A stretch of 64,000 nucleotides of DNA from Ancylomarina sp. 16SWW S1-10-2 (GCF_009669305.1 NZ_SADB01000005.1:183565-247564), one strand, 5' to 3'; positions 44,244 through 54,669 are shown, counted from the stretch's first letter. Notes: generated from the letters alone by a model not told the origin. Translations and numbers: made by a program.

Positions 44244-47200
44244 ATGAAACGATTTCACTCATTTCTAGTTCTATTACTAAGCCTAATAGTATTTACACAA
44301 TGTAATGATAAGAAAACAACCAAACCAACTCAGGCAGATCCTGCATTTTCGGCTCACATAGTTGGATACACCTCTGGTATCGTTTCTAAGGATGCCAATA
44401 TCAGAATTATTTTAAGGGATGCCGTAACTGAAGATGTTGAAGATACTAAAGTTAAAGGTGATTTATTTTCCTTTTCGCCATCAATAAAAGGAGAAGCCTG
44501 GTGGCTCGACCGGAAGACGATTGAATTTAGACCTTCAAAACATTTAAAATCGGGACAAGATTACGAATTCGAATTTAAGTTGGGTAAGCTTTTAACTGTC
44601 TCAAAAAACCTTCAACTATTCAAGTCTACATTCAAAGTCAAAAATCAAAGCATGATTGTCAGTTTTGGAGGAATGAGTGCCTCTGAAAATTCTAATCTCG
44701 AAATTCAAAAGCAAGAAGGAAAAATATTAACAGCAGATATAGCTACAAATTCTGAAGTAGAATCAATTCTTTCAGCAAGTCAAAATGGATCGAAACTTAA
44801 TATTAGATGGGAACATAATGCGAAAGGAACGGTACATCAATTTACAATAGACGGTTTAAAACGAGGCGAAAAAAGATCTGAATTAATTTGTCAATGGGAT
44901 GGTTCCAAGCTTGGAGTAGAAGAAAATGGTGAAAAAACCATTGAAATACCACCTTTGGGAGATTTTAAAGTGAGTTCTACCCATGTAAATCAAACGCCTG
45001 AACAAAGTGTTCAGTTATTCTTTTCGGACCCTTTGGAGCAGGATCAAGATTTAGAAGGATTAATAAGATTAAAATCAGGCAATAGTATCCGATTGGAAAT
45101 CAATAAAAATACGGTTACCCTATATCCCAAAGAGAGATTAATAGGTGAAAGCGTCCTTATTGTTGAAACAGGCATTCGAAACTCTAATGGATATCAACTA
45201 AAAAAAGAATTCCAAAAAGAAATCACTTTTACAAGCATTAAACCCAATGTTGAGCTAATTGGCGATGGTGTTATTATTCCAAACGCCAATGGTTTAATTT
45301 TTCCATTTAAGGCTGTCAATTTAAGTGCTGTGAATGTAAAAGTCATTAAGATTTTTGAAAACAACATTCCCTATTTCCTTCAAGAAAATCAGTATTCAGG
45401 CAGTTATGAAATTAAACGATGGGGACGCATTATATATAAAAAAGCAGTGCCTTTGATATCTGAAAAAAATATCGATTATTCTACGTGGAATACATTCTCA
45501 TTAGATTTATCAGAGATGATAGCTACTGAACCTGGCGCTATTTATCGCGTTCATATCAGTTTCGATATGTCTCAATCTCTATATCCATGTGCTGATTCTG
45601 AAAAAAAGAAAGAACAGAAGGATCTGTTTGTAGAAGATTCTGAACTGAAATCGTACGATAGCCCTTCAGATTATTATAACAATTATTACGACTACGATGA
45701 TGGCTTTCGATATTCTGAACAAGATGATCCCTGTAAAGAATCTTATTATCTAAGAAACAATCATTCGATTGAACGAAATGTACTGGCTTCAAACTTAGGA
45801 ATTATTGCTAAAGGTGGCGATGGTGGCAAACTTTGGGTCGCTGTTACAGATATTGTATCAACCAATAAGCTAGCTGATGTTGATATAGAATTATACAATT
45901 TTCAAAATCAGCTCATTACCAAAGGCAAAACCAATGCCGAAGGTTTATACGAAGTTAACACTGATAAAAAACCTTTTTTATTAATTGCTCGCAAAGACAA
46001 ACAGGTCGGTTATTTAAAACTTGACGATGGCTCAGCTCTGTCCTTAAGTATGTTTAATGTTTCGGGTGGTGAAACACCCAATGGTGTAAAAGGTTTTATT
46101 TACGGAGAACGAGGCGTTTGGCGTCCAGGAGATTCATTATTTGTGTCTTTTATTCTCGAAGATAAAAATCAATTTTTACCAAAAGATCACCCTGTTGTTT
46201 TCGATTTATATTCACCAGATAATCAACTCTTTCAACGTAAGGTAAAAACAAGTTCGGTCAATGGATTTTACGATTTTAGAACAGCTACCGATCCCGATTC
46301 TCCAACAGGAAATTGGTTAGCAAAAGTGAAAATTGGTGGTGCTACTTTTAGCAAAACAATTAAAATAGAAACAGTTAAGCCCAATCGTCTTAAAATTAAG
46401 CTTGACTTTCCAAACAAAGTTTTAAACGCTAAAGCAACCAATACTGGCGATTTGCAAATTAATTGGCTACACGGTGCTGTGGCAAGCAATTTACAAGCTG
46501 ATGTTAATCTAAGCTTAGAGGCTCAAAAAACCCAATTCAAGGCTTACCAAGGCTATATGTTCGATGATAATTCAAAGGAATTTGACTCACACGAACAGAC
46601 CATTTTTAATGGGAAAGTGAATGATGATGGTCATGCTAAATTAAACTTTAAGCTTAATATAAAGCGAAATGCACCTGGTATGCTAAAGGCAAAATTCAAA
46701 ACCCGAGCATTTGAAAAAGGTGGCGACTTTAGTACTGATATTTACAGCATGCCCTACTCACCTTTTAATAGTTATGTTGGTTTTAAAATCCCGAAAGGAA
46801 AAGGTTGGAATGATGCTTTATATTCTAACGAAAGCAATTTGATTCCTATTGTAACCGTCGATCAATTTGGAGCTCCAGTGAGTAAAAAAGACATTAAAAT
46901 TGAGATCTTCGAAATTCAATGGAGATGGTGGTGGGACAATAGCTCAAGTGATGACCTTTCGCGCTATGTGAGGAATCAAAGTAGTAATTTGATTTACACA
47001 GGACATGTGAGTACGAAAAATGGCAAAGCCATGTATGAATTGAATTTAGGAACCGAAACTTGGGGACGTAAATTCATTCGTATTACCGATGTAGAAAGCG
47101 GACATTCATCGGGAAAAACTTTTTATACGAGTTATAAAGGTTGGTGGAATCAATCATCGAGCAATACACCTGGTGGAGCAGAAATGTTAAGCTTTAGCAC

Positions 47201-49832
47201 CGATAAAAAGAAATATAAAGTAGGCGATCAGGTTAAGGTTCAATTACCAACCAAATCGAAAGGTAAAGTTTTAGTTAGTATTGAATCGGGTGATAAGGTT
47301 GAAAAGCTATTCTGGGTAGAAACATCAAAAGAAAACAATAGTTTTAGTTTTGAAGCCACAGAAGCCATGTCGCCAAACGTGTATATTCATGTATCCTACA
47401 TACAGCCATACAAACAGGTTGATAATGATTTACCAATACGTTTATATGGCGTGGAACTCATTAGTGTTGAAGATCCACAAACGCATCTTAATCCAATCAT
47501 CGAGATGGATGATGAGCTGCGACCTGAAGAGAAGTTCAAAGTTACTGTAAAGGAAGCCGCTGGTAAAAAAATGACCTACACGCTCGCTATTGTCGACGAA
47601 GGTTTATTGGATCTTACTCGATATAACACACCTGATGCATGGAATAATTTTTATTCCAAAGAAGCTCTAGGCGTTAAAACTTGGGACATGTATAAATATG
47701 TGTTGGGCGCATACTCTGGCGAAATGTCGGGATTATTAGCTCTTGGTGGCGATGAAGACTTAGGAAATGAAGGCGGCAAAAAAGCAAACCGTTTTAAACC
47801 AGTGGTCAAATTTATTGGTCCTATCGAGTTGGAATCAGGATCGAATACGCATGAATTTACCATGCCCAATTATATTGGTTCGGTAAAAGTAATGCTCGTT
47901 GCAGGTAACAATGGTGCCTACGGAAAAACTCAGAAGGTTTGCCCTGTGAAAAAGCCATTAATGGTATTAGGTACATTGCCTCGTGTAGTAGGTCCAGGCG
48001 AAAGCTTAAGATTGCCTGTTACTATTTTTACAATGAAAGACGATATCAAAAATGTAAAAGTCAGTTTAGAAACGAATGATTTATTTAAGATTAAAGGCAG
48101 CAAGTCGCAAAATTTGAAATTCGAAAGACAAGGCGAACAAATGGTTTACTTCGATTTACAGTTGAGCGAAAACATTGGTATCGGTAAAGTGAAAATTATT
48201 GCAACAAGCGGTAACGAACGCGCTGAATATCCTGTCGAGTTAGATGTTCGTTTGCCAAATCCTTCTATTCACAAAGTGATGGAATATGCCATTGAACCTG
48301 GTAAAACTTGGACTGAGAATTTTAAAGCCATTGGTGTTAAAGGAACCAACAAAAGCATTCTAGAGGTTTCAAGAATACCAGCTATTAACTTGGGACAACG
48401 TCTTGACTATTTAATTCAATATCCACACGGTTGCATAGAACAAACCACATCGGCGGTATTTCCTCAATTGCATTTGGCAAAATTGATGGATATAAGCGAA
48501 GAGAGAAAACAGACGATTGAAGACAATATCCGTAAAGGCATTAAGCGTTTAAAGAAATTCCAATTGACTAATGGAGGCATGACTTACTGGCCAGATTCGT
48601 ACAACGAGCATCCTAATGATTGGGGAACCAGTTACGCCGGTCATTTTATGTTAGAAGCCAAGGCGCAAGGTTACCAATTACCTATCGGATTTTTAACAAA
48701 ATGGATTTCGTACCAAACTCAACGTGCCAACGGTTGGACTTCAAATAATAGTAATACATACCATTACCGTAGCGATCAATTGATTCAATCGTATAGACTT
48801 TATACACTAGCATTAGCTGGAAAACCAGCACTTGGAGCCATGAACAGAATGCGAGAAATGAAGAATCTAGCTAGCGTATCTCGTTGGCGATTGGCGGCAG
48901 CTTATCAGTTAGCTGGTCGCGAAAATGTAGCCAAAGAGATTGTTTCGAATTTAGATGTTAGCGTAAGAGATTACAACGAAATGTCCTATTCCTACGGAAG
49001 TTCGGAGCGCGATCAGGCAATGATTTTAGAAACGCTTGTGCTGATGCATAACAAAGTAAAAGCGAAGACTGTTCTCGATGATTTGGCCGATAAATTATCT
49101 TCGGATAAATGGATGAGTACCCAAACAACGGCTTATTCTCTTTTAGCCATATCGAAGTTTGTGGGTGTCGGTGACGAGAAAGCTGACTTAAAATATGAGT
49201 TTTCTGTTGATAACAAAAAAGCTAAACGCATAAAAACAAAATCGCCTATTTCGCAAACAGAATTGGCTATTGATGCCATCAACTCACACGAAATAAAGGT
49301 AACGAATAAGAGTGATCAGGTTTTATTTGTGAAGCTACAATTGGAAGGTATTCCTTTGCTTGGCGACTCTACTTCGTCGGCAAGTAATTTAAAAATGCAG
49401 GTAAACTACTATACGCTAAGTGGCGAAAAACTAAACCCAAGCAGTTTGGAGCAAGGAACCGATTTTGTTGCTGAAGTAAAAATATCGCATCCAGGTATTA
49501 AGGTCGATTATAAAGAAATGGCATTGACTCAAATATTCCCATCGGGTTGGGAAATTCGAAACCTTAGAATGGAGGATAATACCACAACAGATTCTGGCGA
49601 TAAAGCACGCTATCAGGATATAAGAGACGATAGAGTTTATACCTATTTCGATATAGATAAAAACAATACGAAAACCTTTAAGGTGATATTAAATGCAGCT
49701 TACTTGGGCAAATTTTACTTACCAACCGTGTATTGCGAAGCCATGTACGATAATGACATAAACGCTAGCAAAGCAGGCCAATGGGTGGAAGTGGTTTCGC
49801 CAATGTCTGTTAAAGCAACTGCTGTTAACTAG
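44244..49832 (+). CDS. Bacterial alpha-2-macroglobulin lipoprotein
   Basis: A 1,862-residue periplasmic protease trap. The signal ends in the lipobox-like VFTQC (Cys20). Macroglobulin-type beta domains fill the first 1,200 residues. The thioester motif GCIEQT is intact at about Cys1397, so covalent trapping is predicted. The thioester helical domain follows, with LTNGGMTYWP. I start at 44244, where the lipoprotein signal begins; an ATG at 44175 adds 23 residues that would bury the signal. In many bacteria this gene is adjacent to pbpC, which here lies 5 kb downstream beyond an accessory island. Confidence 0.93.
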   Translation: MKRFHSFLVLLLSLIVFTQCNDKKTTKPTQADPAFSAHIVGYTSGIVSKDANIRIILRDAVTEDVEDTKVKGDLFSFSPSIKGEAWWLDRKTIEFRPSKHLKSGQDYEFEFKLGKLLTVSKNLQLFKSTFKVKNQSMIVSFGGMSASENSNLEIQKQEGKILTADIATNSEVESILSASQNGSKLNIRWEHNAKGTVHQFTIDGLKRGEKRSELICQWDGSKLGVEENGEKTIEIPPLGDFKVSSTHVNQTPEQSVQLFFSDPLEQDQDLEGLIRLKSGNSIRLEINKNTVTLYPKERLIGESVLIVETGIRNSNGYQLKKEFQKEITFTSIKPNVELIGDGVIIPNANGLIFPFKAVNLSAVNVKVIKIFENNIPYFLQENQYSGSYEIKRWGRIIYKKAVPLISEKNIDYSTWNTFSLDLSEMIATEPGAIYRVHISFDMSQSLYPCADSEKKKEQKDLFVEDSELKSYDSPSDYYNNYYDYDDGFRYSEQDDPCKESYYLRNNHSIERNVLASNLGIIAKGGDGGKLWVAVTDIVSTNKLADVDIELYNFQNQLITKGKTNAEGLYEVNTDKKPFLLIARKDKQVGYLKLDDGSALSLSMFNVSGGETPNGVKGFIYGERGVWRPGDSLFVSFILEDKNQFLPKDHPVVFDLYSPDNQLFQRKVKTSSVNGFYDFRTATDPDSPTGNWLAKVKIGGATFSKTIKIETVKPNRLKIKLDFPNKVLNAKATNTGDLQINWLHGAVASNLQADVNLSLEAQKTQFKAYQGYMFDDNSKEFDSHEQTIFNGKVNDDGHAKLNFKLNIKRNAPGMLKAKFKTRAFEKGGDFSTDIYSMPYSPFNSYVGFKIPKGKGWNDALYSNESNLIPIVTVDQFGAPVSKKDIKIEIFEIQWRWWWDNSSSDDLSRYVRNQSSNLIYTGHVSTKNGKAMYELNLGTETWGRKFIRITDVESGHSSGKTFYTSYKGWWNQSSSNTPGGAEMLSFSTDKKKYKVGDQVKVQLPTKSKGKVLVSIESGDKVEKLFWVETSKENNSFSFEATEAMSPNVYIHVSYIQPYKQVDNDLPIRLYGVELISVEDPQTHLNPIIEMDDELRPEEKFKVTVKEAAGKKMTYTLAIVDEGLLDLTRYNTPDAWNNFYSKEALGVKTWDMYKYVLGAYSGEMSGLLALGGDEDLGNEGGKKANRFKPVVKFIGPIELESGSNTHEFTMPNYIGSVKVMLVAGNNGAYGKTQKVCPVKKPLMVLGTLPRVVGPGESLRLPVTIFTMKDDIKNVKVSLETNDLFKIKGSKSQNLKFERQGEQMVYFDLQLSENIGIGKVKIIATSGNERAEYPVELDVRLPNPSIHKVMEYAIEPGKTWTENFKAIGVKGTNKSILEVSRIPAINLGQRLDYLIQYPHGCIEQTTSAVFPQLHLAKLMDISEERKQTIEDNIRKGIKRLKKFQLTNGGMTYWPDSYNEHPNDWGTSYAGHFMLEAKAQGYQLPIGFLTKWISYQTQRANGWTSNNSNTYHYRSDQLIQSYRLYTLALAGKPALGAMNRMREMKNLASVSRWRLAAAYQLAGRENVAKEIVSNLDVSVRDYNEMSYSYGSSERDQAMILETLVLMHNKVKAKTVLDDLADKLSSDKWMSTQTTAYSLLAISKFVGVGDEKADLKYEFSVDNKKAKRIKTKSPISQTELAIDAINSHEIKVTNKSDQVLFVKLQLEGIPLLGDSTSSASNLKMQVNYYTLSGEKLNPSSLEQGTDFVAEVKISHPGIKVDYKEMALTQIFPSGWEIRNLRMEDNTTTDSGDKARYQDIRDDRVYTYFDIDKNNTKTFKVILNAAYLGKFYLPTVYCEAMYDNDINASKAGQWVEVVSPMSVKATAVN

Positions 49833-49903
49833 ACAGAAAGTGATACGATAAAATAAAAGGATTAAACCGAGGGGATACAAACTTAGTAAGTAATGTGAAT
49901 ACC

Positions 49904-50035
49904 ATGGCTAAGGTAAACCTTGGCATTTACGAGGCTACGGCCAAAACAATTGCGGAGTTGATTGATAATAATAATAATAACGAATTGGTTAAACGTCGTC
50001 GTAAAACAAACGAGCCAGACACCAAATTAGTCTAA
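49904..50035 (+). CDS. Possible 43-residue protein, unknown
   Basis: Short frame from ATG 49904 to TAA: MAKVNLGIYEATAKTIAELI, then a five-asparagine run encoded by aat repeats, then the basic segment VKRRRKTNEPDTKLV. The frame stays open upstream to 49844, so a GTG at 49895 is also possible. I recognise no family. Its sensible amino-acid composition and position just after the alpha-2-macroglobulin stop support it weakly; it could be a gene fragment. Confidence 0.4.
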   Translation: MAKVNLGIYEATAKTIAELIDNNNNNELVKRRRKTNEPDTKLV

Positions 50036-50075
50036 AGTACATACAATATAGTGTTAACTAAAAAAAACGAAAATT

Positions 50076-50201
50076 ATGCCACTTAAACCAGGGCCAAAAA
50101 GAATTGCAGATTCAACAGGGAAACCAGACAAGCGTCAACGAGACAACAAAGACACACCTGGAAACACACCGTCCTTAAAGCCGCCAAAACGAAAAAAATA
50201 A
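50076..50201 (+). CDS. Possible 41-residue basic protein, unknown
   Basis: Frame from ATG 50076 to TAA at 50199-50201, beginning MPLKPGPKRIADSTGKPDKR and ending SLKPPKRKK. It is rich in lysine, arginine and proline and probably disordered, as in small nucleic-acid-binding peptides. It follows the 43-residue frame by 40 bases. No family is recognised. Confidence 0.42.
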   Translation: MPLKPGPKRIADSTGKPDKRQRDNKDTPGNTPSLKPPKRKK

Positions 50202-50512
50202 TAAATTCAAACGAGTTGGTTTAGCAACTGACAAAGGGCTTCAGACATGAGAGGCCTTTTGTTTTTGGATAATACACTGCTAACAGTAAGCGTAGAAATT
50301 AGAAAGGGAGGGACAATATTGAAAGATATGATATGAACTTTATTTGTTTGTTGTATACCCTGCAGAAATGAGAATGTAGATAATCCTCCATTCTCTTTTT
50401 TTGTTAACTTCGACAAACGAAAGGATAAAACACTTTTACGTTGGCGTTCATTATAAAAGACAGTATTGCTAGATATAATGATTATAAAGTTTTAAAGAAA
50501 AGATTATTCGAT
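50202..50512. other. Spacer before the restriction-modification pair
   Basis: Mostly non-coding. An imperfect hairpin near 50224-50254 (aaagggcttc/gaggcctttt) followed by T-rich sequence may terminate the small-ORF transcript. The reverse frame at 50207-50416 shows no family resemblance. Confidence 0.4.
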
Positions 50513-50520
50513 TATCTTTG
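50513..50520 (+). promoter_or_regulatory. -7 element for the restriction-modification pair
   Basis: TATCTTTG, a full match, only 11 bases before the methyltransferase ATG, so its transcript would have almost no leader. Confidence 0.5.
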
Positions 50521-50531
50521 AAAGAAAAGAA

Positions 50532-53411
50532 ATGACTAAAAATAATTTTCATAAATACCTGATTAACTTGGGATTCACAGTTGCTGAATTTTCAAGTTTT
50601 TTATGTGAAAATACTTTTAGTTATTCTCCAGACAAAAGTATTTCTTCAATAAAATACATTCTAATAAAGAATGATGAGGATATATTCGACCAACATCTTC
50701 GGTTATGGAATAGAAATGTTGATAATGTATTTGTTGCTGTAGGTTTAGAAAAAACCTATATTATTGATTGCAAGAAGAAACCTCAAAAGGGTATTGTTCA
50801 AAGCATTGAATCTTTTAATTATGGCATTAATTCTACAGGATATGAGAATATTGATATTGAATTAATCTCAAAAAGTTATATTGATTCCTCATATTTTCAC
50901 CAATTCATTCAACAAAAACAACGTAAAAAACAAGAGGTTGATAAAGATCTGCTTTTAAATCTCATAGCCTTACGTAATGATTTATTAGACAATGGAAATG
51001 AACAGGTAGTTCATTTAATCATATTAAGATGTTTGTTTGTAAAATATTTGGAAGACAGAGGAATCTTTTCTTCAAATTACTTATCTGAAATTTTAGCAAG
51101 TAAATCTGATGACAGGCTTATTGATGCCTTTAGTGAAGTATGCAAGATTAACGGAGATGTTTTTGGAGGAACAAGGCTAACGGTAGATGATATTCATGAG
51201 AATTATTTAAATAAAATACATTTATTTTTCACAACAGATTACCAAAGCGGACAAGGAACATTATTTCCATATCAGTTTGACAATATCCCTATTCAGCTTA
51301 TCAGTCACGTTTATGAAGCATTTTTAAATAATAATACAAAAAAAGGGAAAGGGGTCTATTATACTCCTTCGTTTGTGGTGAACTTTATGCTTTCTCAAAG
51401 CTTGAAAGAAAAGGTAAAAGAGAATCTATCTCTTACAGTTTTTGATCCTGCAGTGGGATCAGGTGCTTTTCTTGTTCAAAGTTTTAAAATAATCAGGGAT
51501 GCTCAGGCTCAAAATTTAGATAAAAGTCGTTTATCATTCGATGAAAAAAAACAAATCCTTCAAAAACAATTGTGGGGTGTTGATGTTGACAGCGATGCCT
51601 TGCAAATTACTGCTTTTAGCTTATATCTTGCTTTGCTTGAAGATGAATCTCCTGATTTTATTCGCAATAAGATAGAGAACTCACACCCCATTCTTCCAAG
51701 TCTTATTGACAATACATTGATGCATGCCAATACAATTTACGAAAATGTTTTTGAGAATAATACATTTGATTTCATTGTATCAAATCCACCGTGGGGGTCA
51801 GTTCCTGATGATAAAACAGAAGAGCATCTAGCTGAACGTGCAGCTATTGATAATAAATCAGGAGCTTATCCTGAATATAATCAAGTTGCTGACTACGAAA
51901 GATCACAAGCATTCTTAAGAAGAGTGGAACGCTGGCAAAAGCCTGAAACTAACATTGTAATGATAGTTAAGAATTCTATTTTTTTAAATGACAAAGCAGT
52001 TGATTTCAGAAAAGAGTTTATCGAAAAAAATAAATTAGGAACATTCTATGAACTTTCTAATTACAATAAAATTCTTTTTCGGAAAAGAACGTTTAAGTCT
52101 CCTAAAGTAAATATTGAGATTGGAGCAAGTGAGCCATGTGCTATCGTAATGTATAGACCCAATATTGATAATTCCAATTATAAAATTAATTATATAGCTC
52201 CAAAACTAACAAAACTAGCAGAGCATTTCGAAATAATCCAGCATACTAATAATGAGTCTTTTTCTGTTAATAAATCTAAGTTTATTGATAGTGATATTCT
52301 ATGGAGAGTTTTAGTAAAAGGAAATATTGAAACCAATAAATTATTAATCAAACTTTCAAATCAAAAGAATCTTATAGTTGAATCTAGAGTGGGCTTCCAA
52401 CCCAGTAAAGTTGAAGAATTATATGGAACACTTCAATTGATCAAATTAATTGAACCTAATGACTTTGTACGTTATAAGATAATAAATAAACTATCTCAAT
52501 TTAATTGGAATCAAAAAGTTAGAAGAAGAACTGATTTTAAAGTTTTCAATGGAAATAGATTAATTTTTCCAGTACGTCCATTAAAAAAGGATTTGTTTCA
52601 AATCAGAGGTGTTATGTTAAATGAAGAAACTTTACATAAGGACAATATCATCTCAATTAAACTAAAAAAAACAGATAATGAATTATTCCAAATAGGAAAA
52701 GCATACTTAGGATTATTAAACTCAAAATTGTTTAGCTTTTATTTATATCATATTTCATCGCAATGGGGTATTGGAGAAGGTAAAAGAGAATCAATTCGTA
52801 ATGTTGATACTAAAAATCTACCATTTAAAATTCTTTCAAAAGAGTATCAAAAAAAAATTGAAAATATAATTTTAGATATCGAATCAAAACATGATAGTGT
52901 TAATGAATTAGAAAGAAAACTTGATGAAATAATCTACAACCTTTACGAATTAACCGATTACGAAAGAGAAATAATTAACGAATTCTATCAAGTAAATGTA
53001 GAACGAGCAAGTGATAAGTTAAAATTTGTACAATCCAGAGATGTTCAGGTATATTTTGAAGCATTCAAAGAATCCTTCGAACTTATTTTATCTGCCAACC
53101 ATACCTTAAATGCTGCTTATAGTATTTCAACAAATATTGGTGCAATTATTAAAATCTCTATAGTAGAAAAGAAAGCAGAAAAGAATCTTGAGCAAGATAA
53201 TTCGTTACAGGTATTACAATTTGTAAAGAATAATCAGTTAACAGAAACGGATAAACTACTAAAGGAAGAAAAAATAAAACTTTATGAACCTTCACATTTT
53301 TATCTTATAAAAAGCAACCAGTATAAAGACTGGACTAAACGTCAGGCATATAAAGATGCCAAAGAAGAAATTGATTTATTATTCTCAAACCTTCCTGATA
53401 CCCATGAATAA
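50532..53411 (+). CDS. N6-adenine DNA methyltransferase, type IIG-like
   Basis: A 959-residue restriction-modification methyltransferase. Motif X is seen in GKGVYYTPSFV near residue 273, the SAM loop as DPAVGSGAF at about 305-313 and the catalytic NPPW at about 418-421. Residues about 600-850 have the features of a target-recognition domain, so specificity is probably built in. The N-terminal 250 residues contain LWNRNVDNVF and IIDCKKKP, like the N-terminal region of related large methyltransferases, but no convincing nuclease triad. The following gene, overlapping by 8 bases, is a PD-(D/E)xK nuclease. Strong A/T bias and position between alpha-2-macroglobulin and pbpC suggest horizontal acquisition. 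Confidence 0.85.
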   Translation: MTKNNFHKYLINLGFTVAEFSSFLCENTFSYSPDKSISSIKYILIKNDEDIFDQHLRLWNRNVDNVFVAVGLEKTYIIDCKKKPQKGIVQSIESFNYGINSTGYENIDIELISKSYIDSSYFHQFIQQKQRKKQEVDKDLLLNLIALRNDLLDNGNEQVVHLIILRCLFVKYLEDRGIFSSNYLSEILASKSDDRLIDAFSEVCKINGDVFGGTRLTVDDIHENYLNKIHLFFTTDYQSGQGTLFPYQFDNIPIQLISHVYEAFLNNNTKKGKGVYYTPSFVVNFMLSQSLKEKVKENLSLTVFDPAVGSGAFLVQSFKIIRDAQAQNLDKSRLSFDEKKQILQKQLWGVDVDSDALQITAFSLYLALLEDESPDFIRNKIENSHPILPSLIDNTLMHANTIYENVFENNTFDFIVSNPPWGSVPDDKTEEHLAERAAIDNKSGAYPEYNQVADYERSQAFLRRVERWQKPETNIVMIVKNSIFLNDKAVDFRKEFIEKNKLGTFYELSNYNKILFRKRTFKSPKVNIEIGASEPCAIVMYRPNIDNSNYKINYIAPKLTKLAEHFEIIQHTNNESFSVNKSKFIDSDILWRVLVKGNIETNKLLIKLSNQKNLIVESRVGFQPSKVEELYGTLQLIKLIEPNDFVRYKIINKLSQFNWNQKVRRRTDFKVFNGNRLIFPVRPLKKDLFQIRGVMLNEETLHKDNIISIKLKKTDNELFQIGKAYLGLLNSKLFSFYLYHISSQWGIGEGKRESIRNVDTKNLPFKILSKEYQKKIENIILDIESKHDSVNELERKLDEIIYNLYELTDYEREIINEFYQVNVERASDKLKFVQSRDVQVYFEAFKESFELILSANHTLNAAYSISTNIGAIIKISIVEKKAEKNLEQDNSLQVLQFVKNNQLTETDKLLKEEKIKLYEPSHFYLIKSNQYKDWTKRQAYKDAKEEIDLLFSNLPDTHE

Positions 53412-54018
53412 AAAAAATCAATTTATACGATTTGGTTTAAGTATACTTGGGTTCAAATCAAAGCAAGATCTGATTGAAAATCTTTTCATTAAATCCATAA
53501 ATGATTCATACGAACGTATAGATAAAAATGTGGGTATTGAAAATGATATTAGAGATAGATTTATACACGATTTTTATTACGATAGCAAATTGTTAAAAGA
53601 TTTAATAAATAAAAACATACTATTTGTTAATTGGGAAAAGTGGGTATTTAAGAATGAAGATGATTTAGGCAGAACAGATTTGTCTTTTGCACTTTCAGGA
53701 TGTGAATATATAGTTGAATGCAAAAGACTAAAAAGTGCAAGTTCTCAGTATATTAATGAGGGATTATATCGTTTTATAAATAAAGACTACGCTGAAAATG
53801 AATCTTATGCCGGAATGATAGGGTTTGTTGTGGCAGGAGATATAAATAGCATATGTTCATCATTAAAGGAGAAATGTCAGAAAGAAAGTTATACTGATAA
53901 TGATTTTGTACGTTCAAAAACAGATAAGGTAAATACATCTTTTGTTTCTTCACATAACCGAGTAGGTAGAAACGCAATTAATATCTATCATTTGTTTTTT
54001 GAATTTAAAATGAAGTAA
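53404..54018 (+). CDS. PD-(D/E)xK nuclease partner of the methyltransferase
   Basis: A 204-residue protein with a restriction-endonuclease-type core: Asp92 in GRTDLSFAL and Glu105-x-Lys107 in YIVECKRLK, the spacing expected for PD-(D/E)xK enzymes. The start ATG at 53404 lies inside the last codons of the methyltransferase, an 8-base overlap that indicates translational coupling. I infer that it cleaves DNA left unmodified by its partner. It could also be a regulatory or accessory nuclease-fold protein. No close named family is recognised. Confidence 0.72.
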   Translation: MNKKNQFIRFGLSILGFKSKQDLIENLFIKSINDSYERIDKNVGIENDIRDRFIHDFYYDSKLLKDLINKNILFVNWEKWVFKNEDDLGRTDLSFALSGCEYIVECKRLKSASSQYINEGLYRFINKDYAENESYAGMIGFVVAGDINSICSSLKEKCQKESYTDNDFVRSKTDKVNTSFVSSHNRVGRNAINIYHLFFEFKMK

Positions 54019-54183
54019 TCCAAAAACAACGAAACACCAACACGCAATATAGCAAAATGCGGTGAAGTGCTTAACTGGGGCGGTTTAAGCCTGTTTCAAC
54101 TTCATCTCGGTTTGATAATGAATCACTCGCAATACACTTTATGCCATATTGCCACCATTCTAGCCAACAACAAAAAAATCAAT

Positions 54184-54431
54184 ATGAAATTCACAACAAT
54201 TTATCTAGAAGGAAATACAATTGAAGTCCATAATTCCTTTCTAGGAAAAGAAACAATTAAGGTTAATAATAAAATTATATCCGAAAAAAGATCTTTTTTG
54301 GTGGTGACCATGGTTTTATAATATCTGAAAACGGAAAAGAAATTGAATGTAGATTAAAAATAGGTTTTAGTATTAATGGAGCAGTTTTTAATCTGTACAA
54401 AGATAATAAGCCACTTATAATTTCTTTATAG
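54184..54431 (+). pseudogene. Small conserved-type gene broken by a one-base frameshift
   Basis: The reading frame starts at 54184 with MKFTTIYLEGNTIEVHN and is lost at a run of six T (54294-54299). Adding one T restores an 82-residue frame to TAG at 54429-54431, continuing FFGGDHGFIISENGKEIECRLKIG and ending NKPLIISL. The restored product resembles small Bacteroidota proteins with a KxSFFGGxHxF-type turn that I recall, function unknown. Either the gene is inactive, the tract is slippery or phase-variable, or the base is a sequencing error. Confidence 0.65.
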
Positions 54432-54564
54432 GTAATTATGTAATTAACCTGCACTTTCAGTGCGTATAACATCATCTACAACTAATCCCGAGGCTACGGC
54501 CTCGGGCTGAATTAATATGGGCTTTCAGCCCGCAAAAAAAAAACAGACAATTAAGGTTTTGTTG

Positions 54565-54669
54565 CAACTTCACCAAGTTAGAATACAAAATGGATTGTTT
54601 TTGGAAAAAAGATAGTAAATCGTTTTCTTTTTCGCCACAAAGTGGCAACTTATTTTAGCCCAAAGGCAA
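54565..54669 (+). repeat. Direct repeat unit 1 (about 105 bases)
   Basis: Starts caacttcaccaagttaga and ends gcccaaaggcaa. It contains gccacaaagtggcaactta and is repeated imperfectly at 54700-54803, with a period of 135 bases. Confidence 0.8.

Noticed and set aside
50207-50416. Minus-strand 69-codon frame
   Set aside because: No recognisable family, and it overlaps a probable terminator hairpin.
50700-50790. N-terminal nuclease core in the methyltransferase (IIDCKKK)
   Set aside because: The lysine-rich DCK block has no upstream acidic partner at the right spacing; the better nuclease candidate is the following gene.
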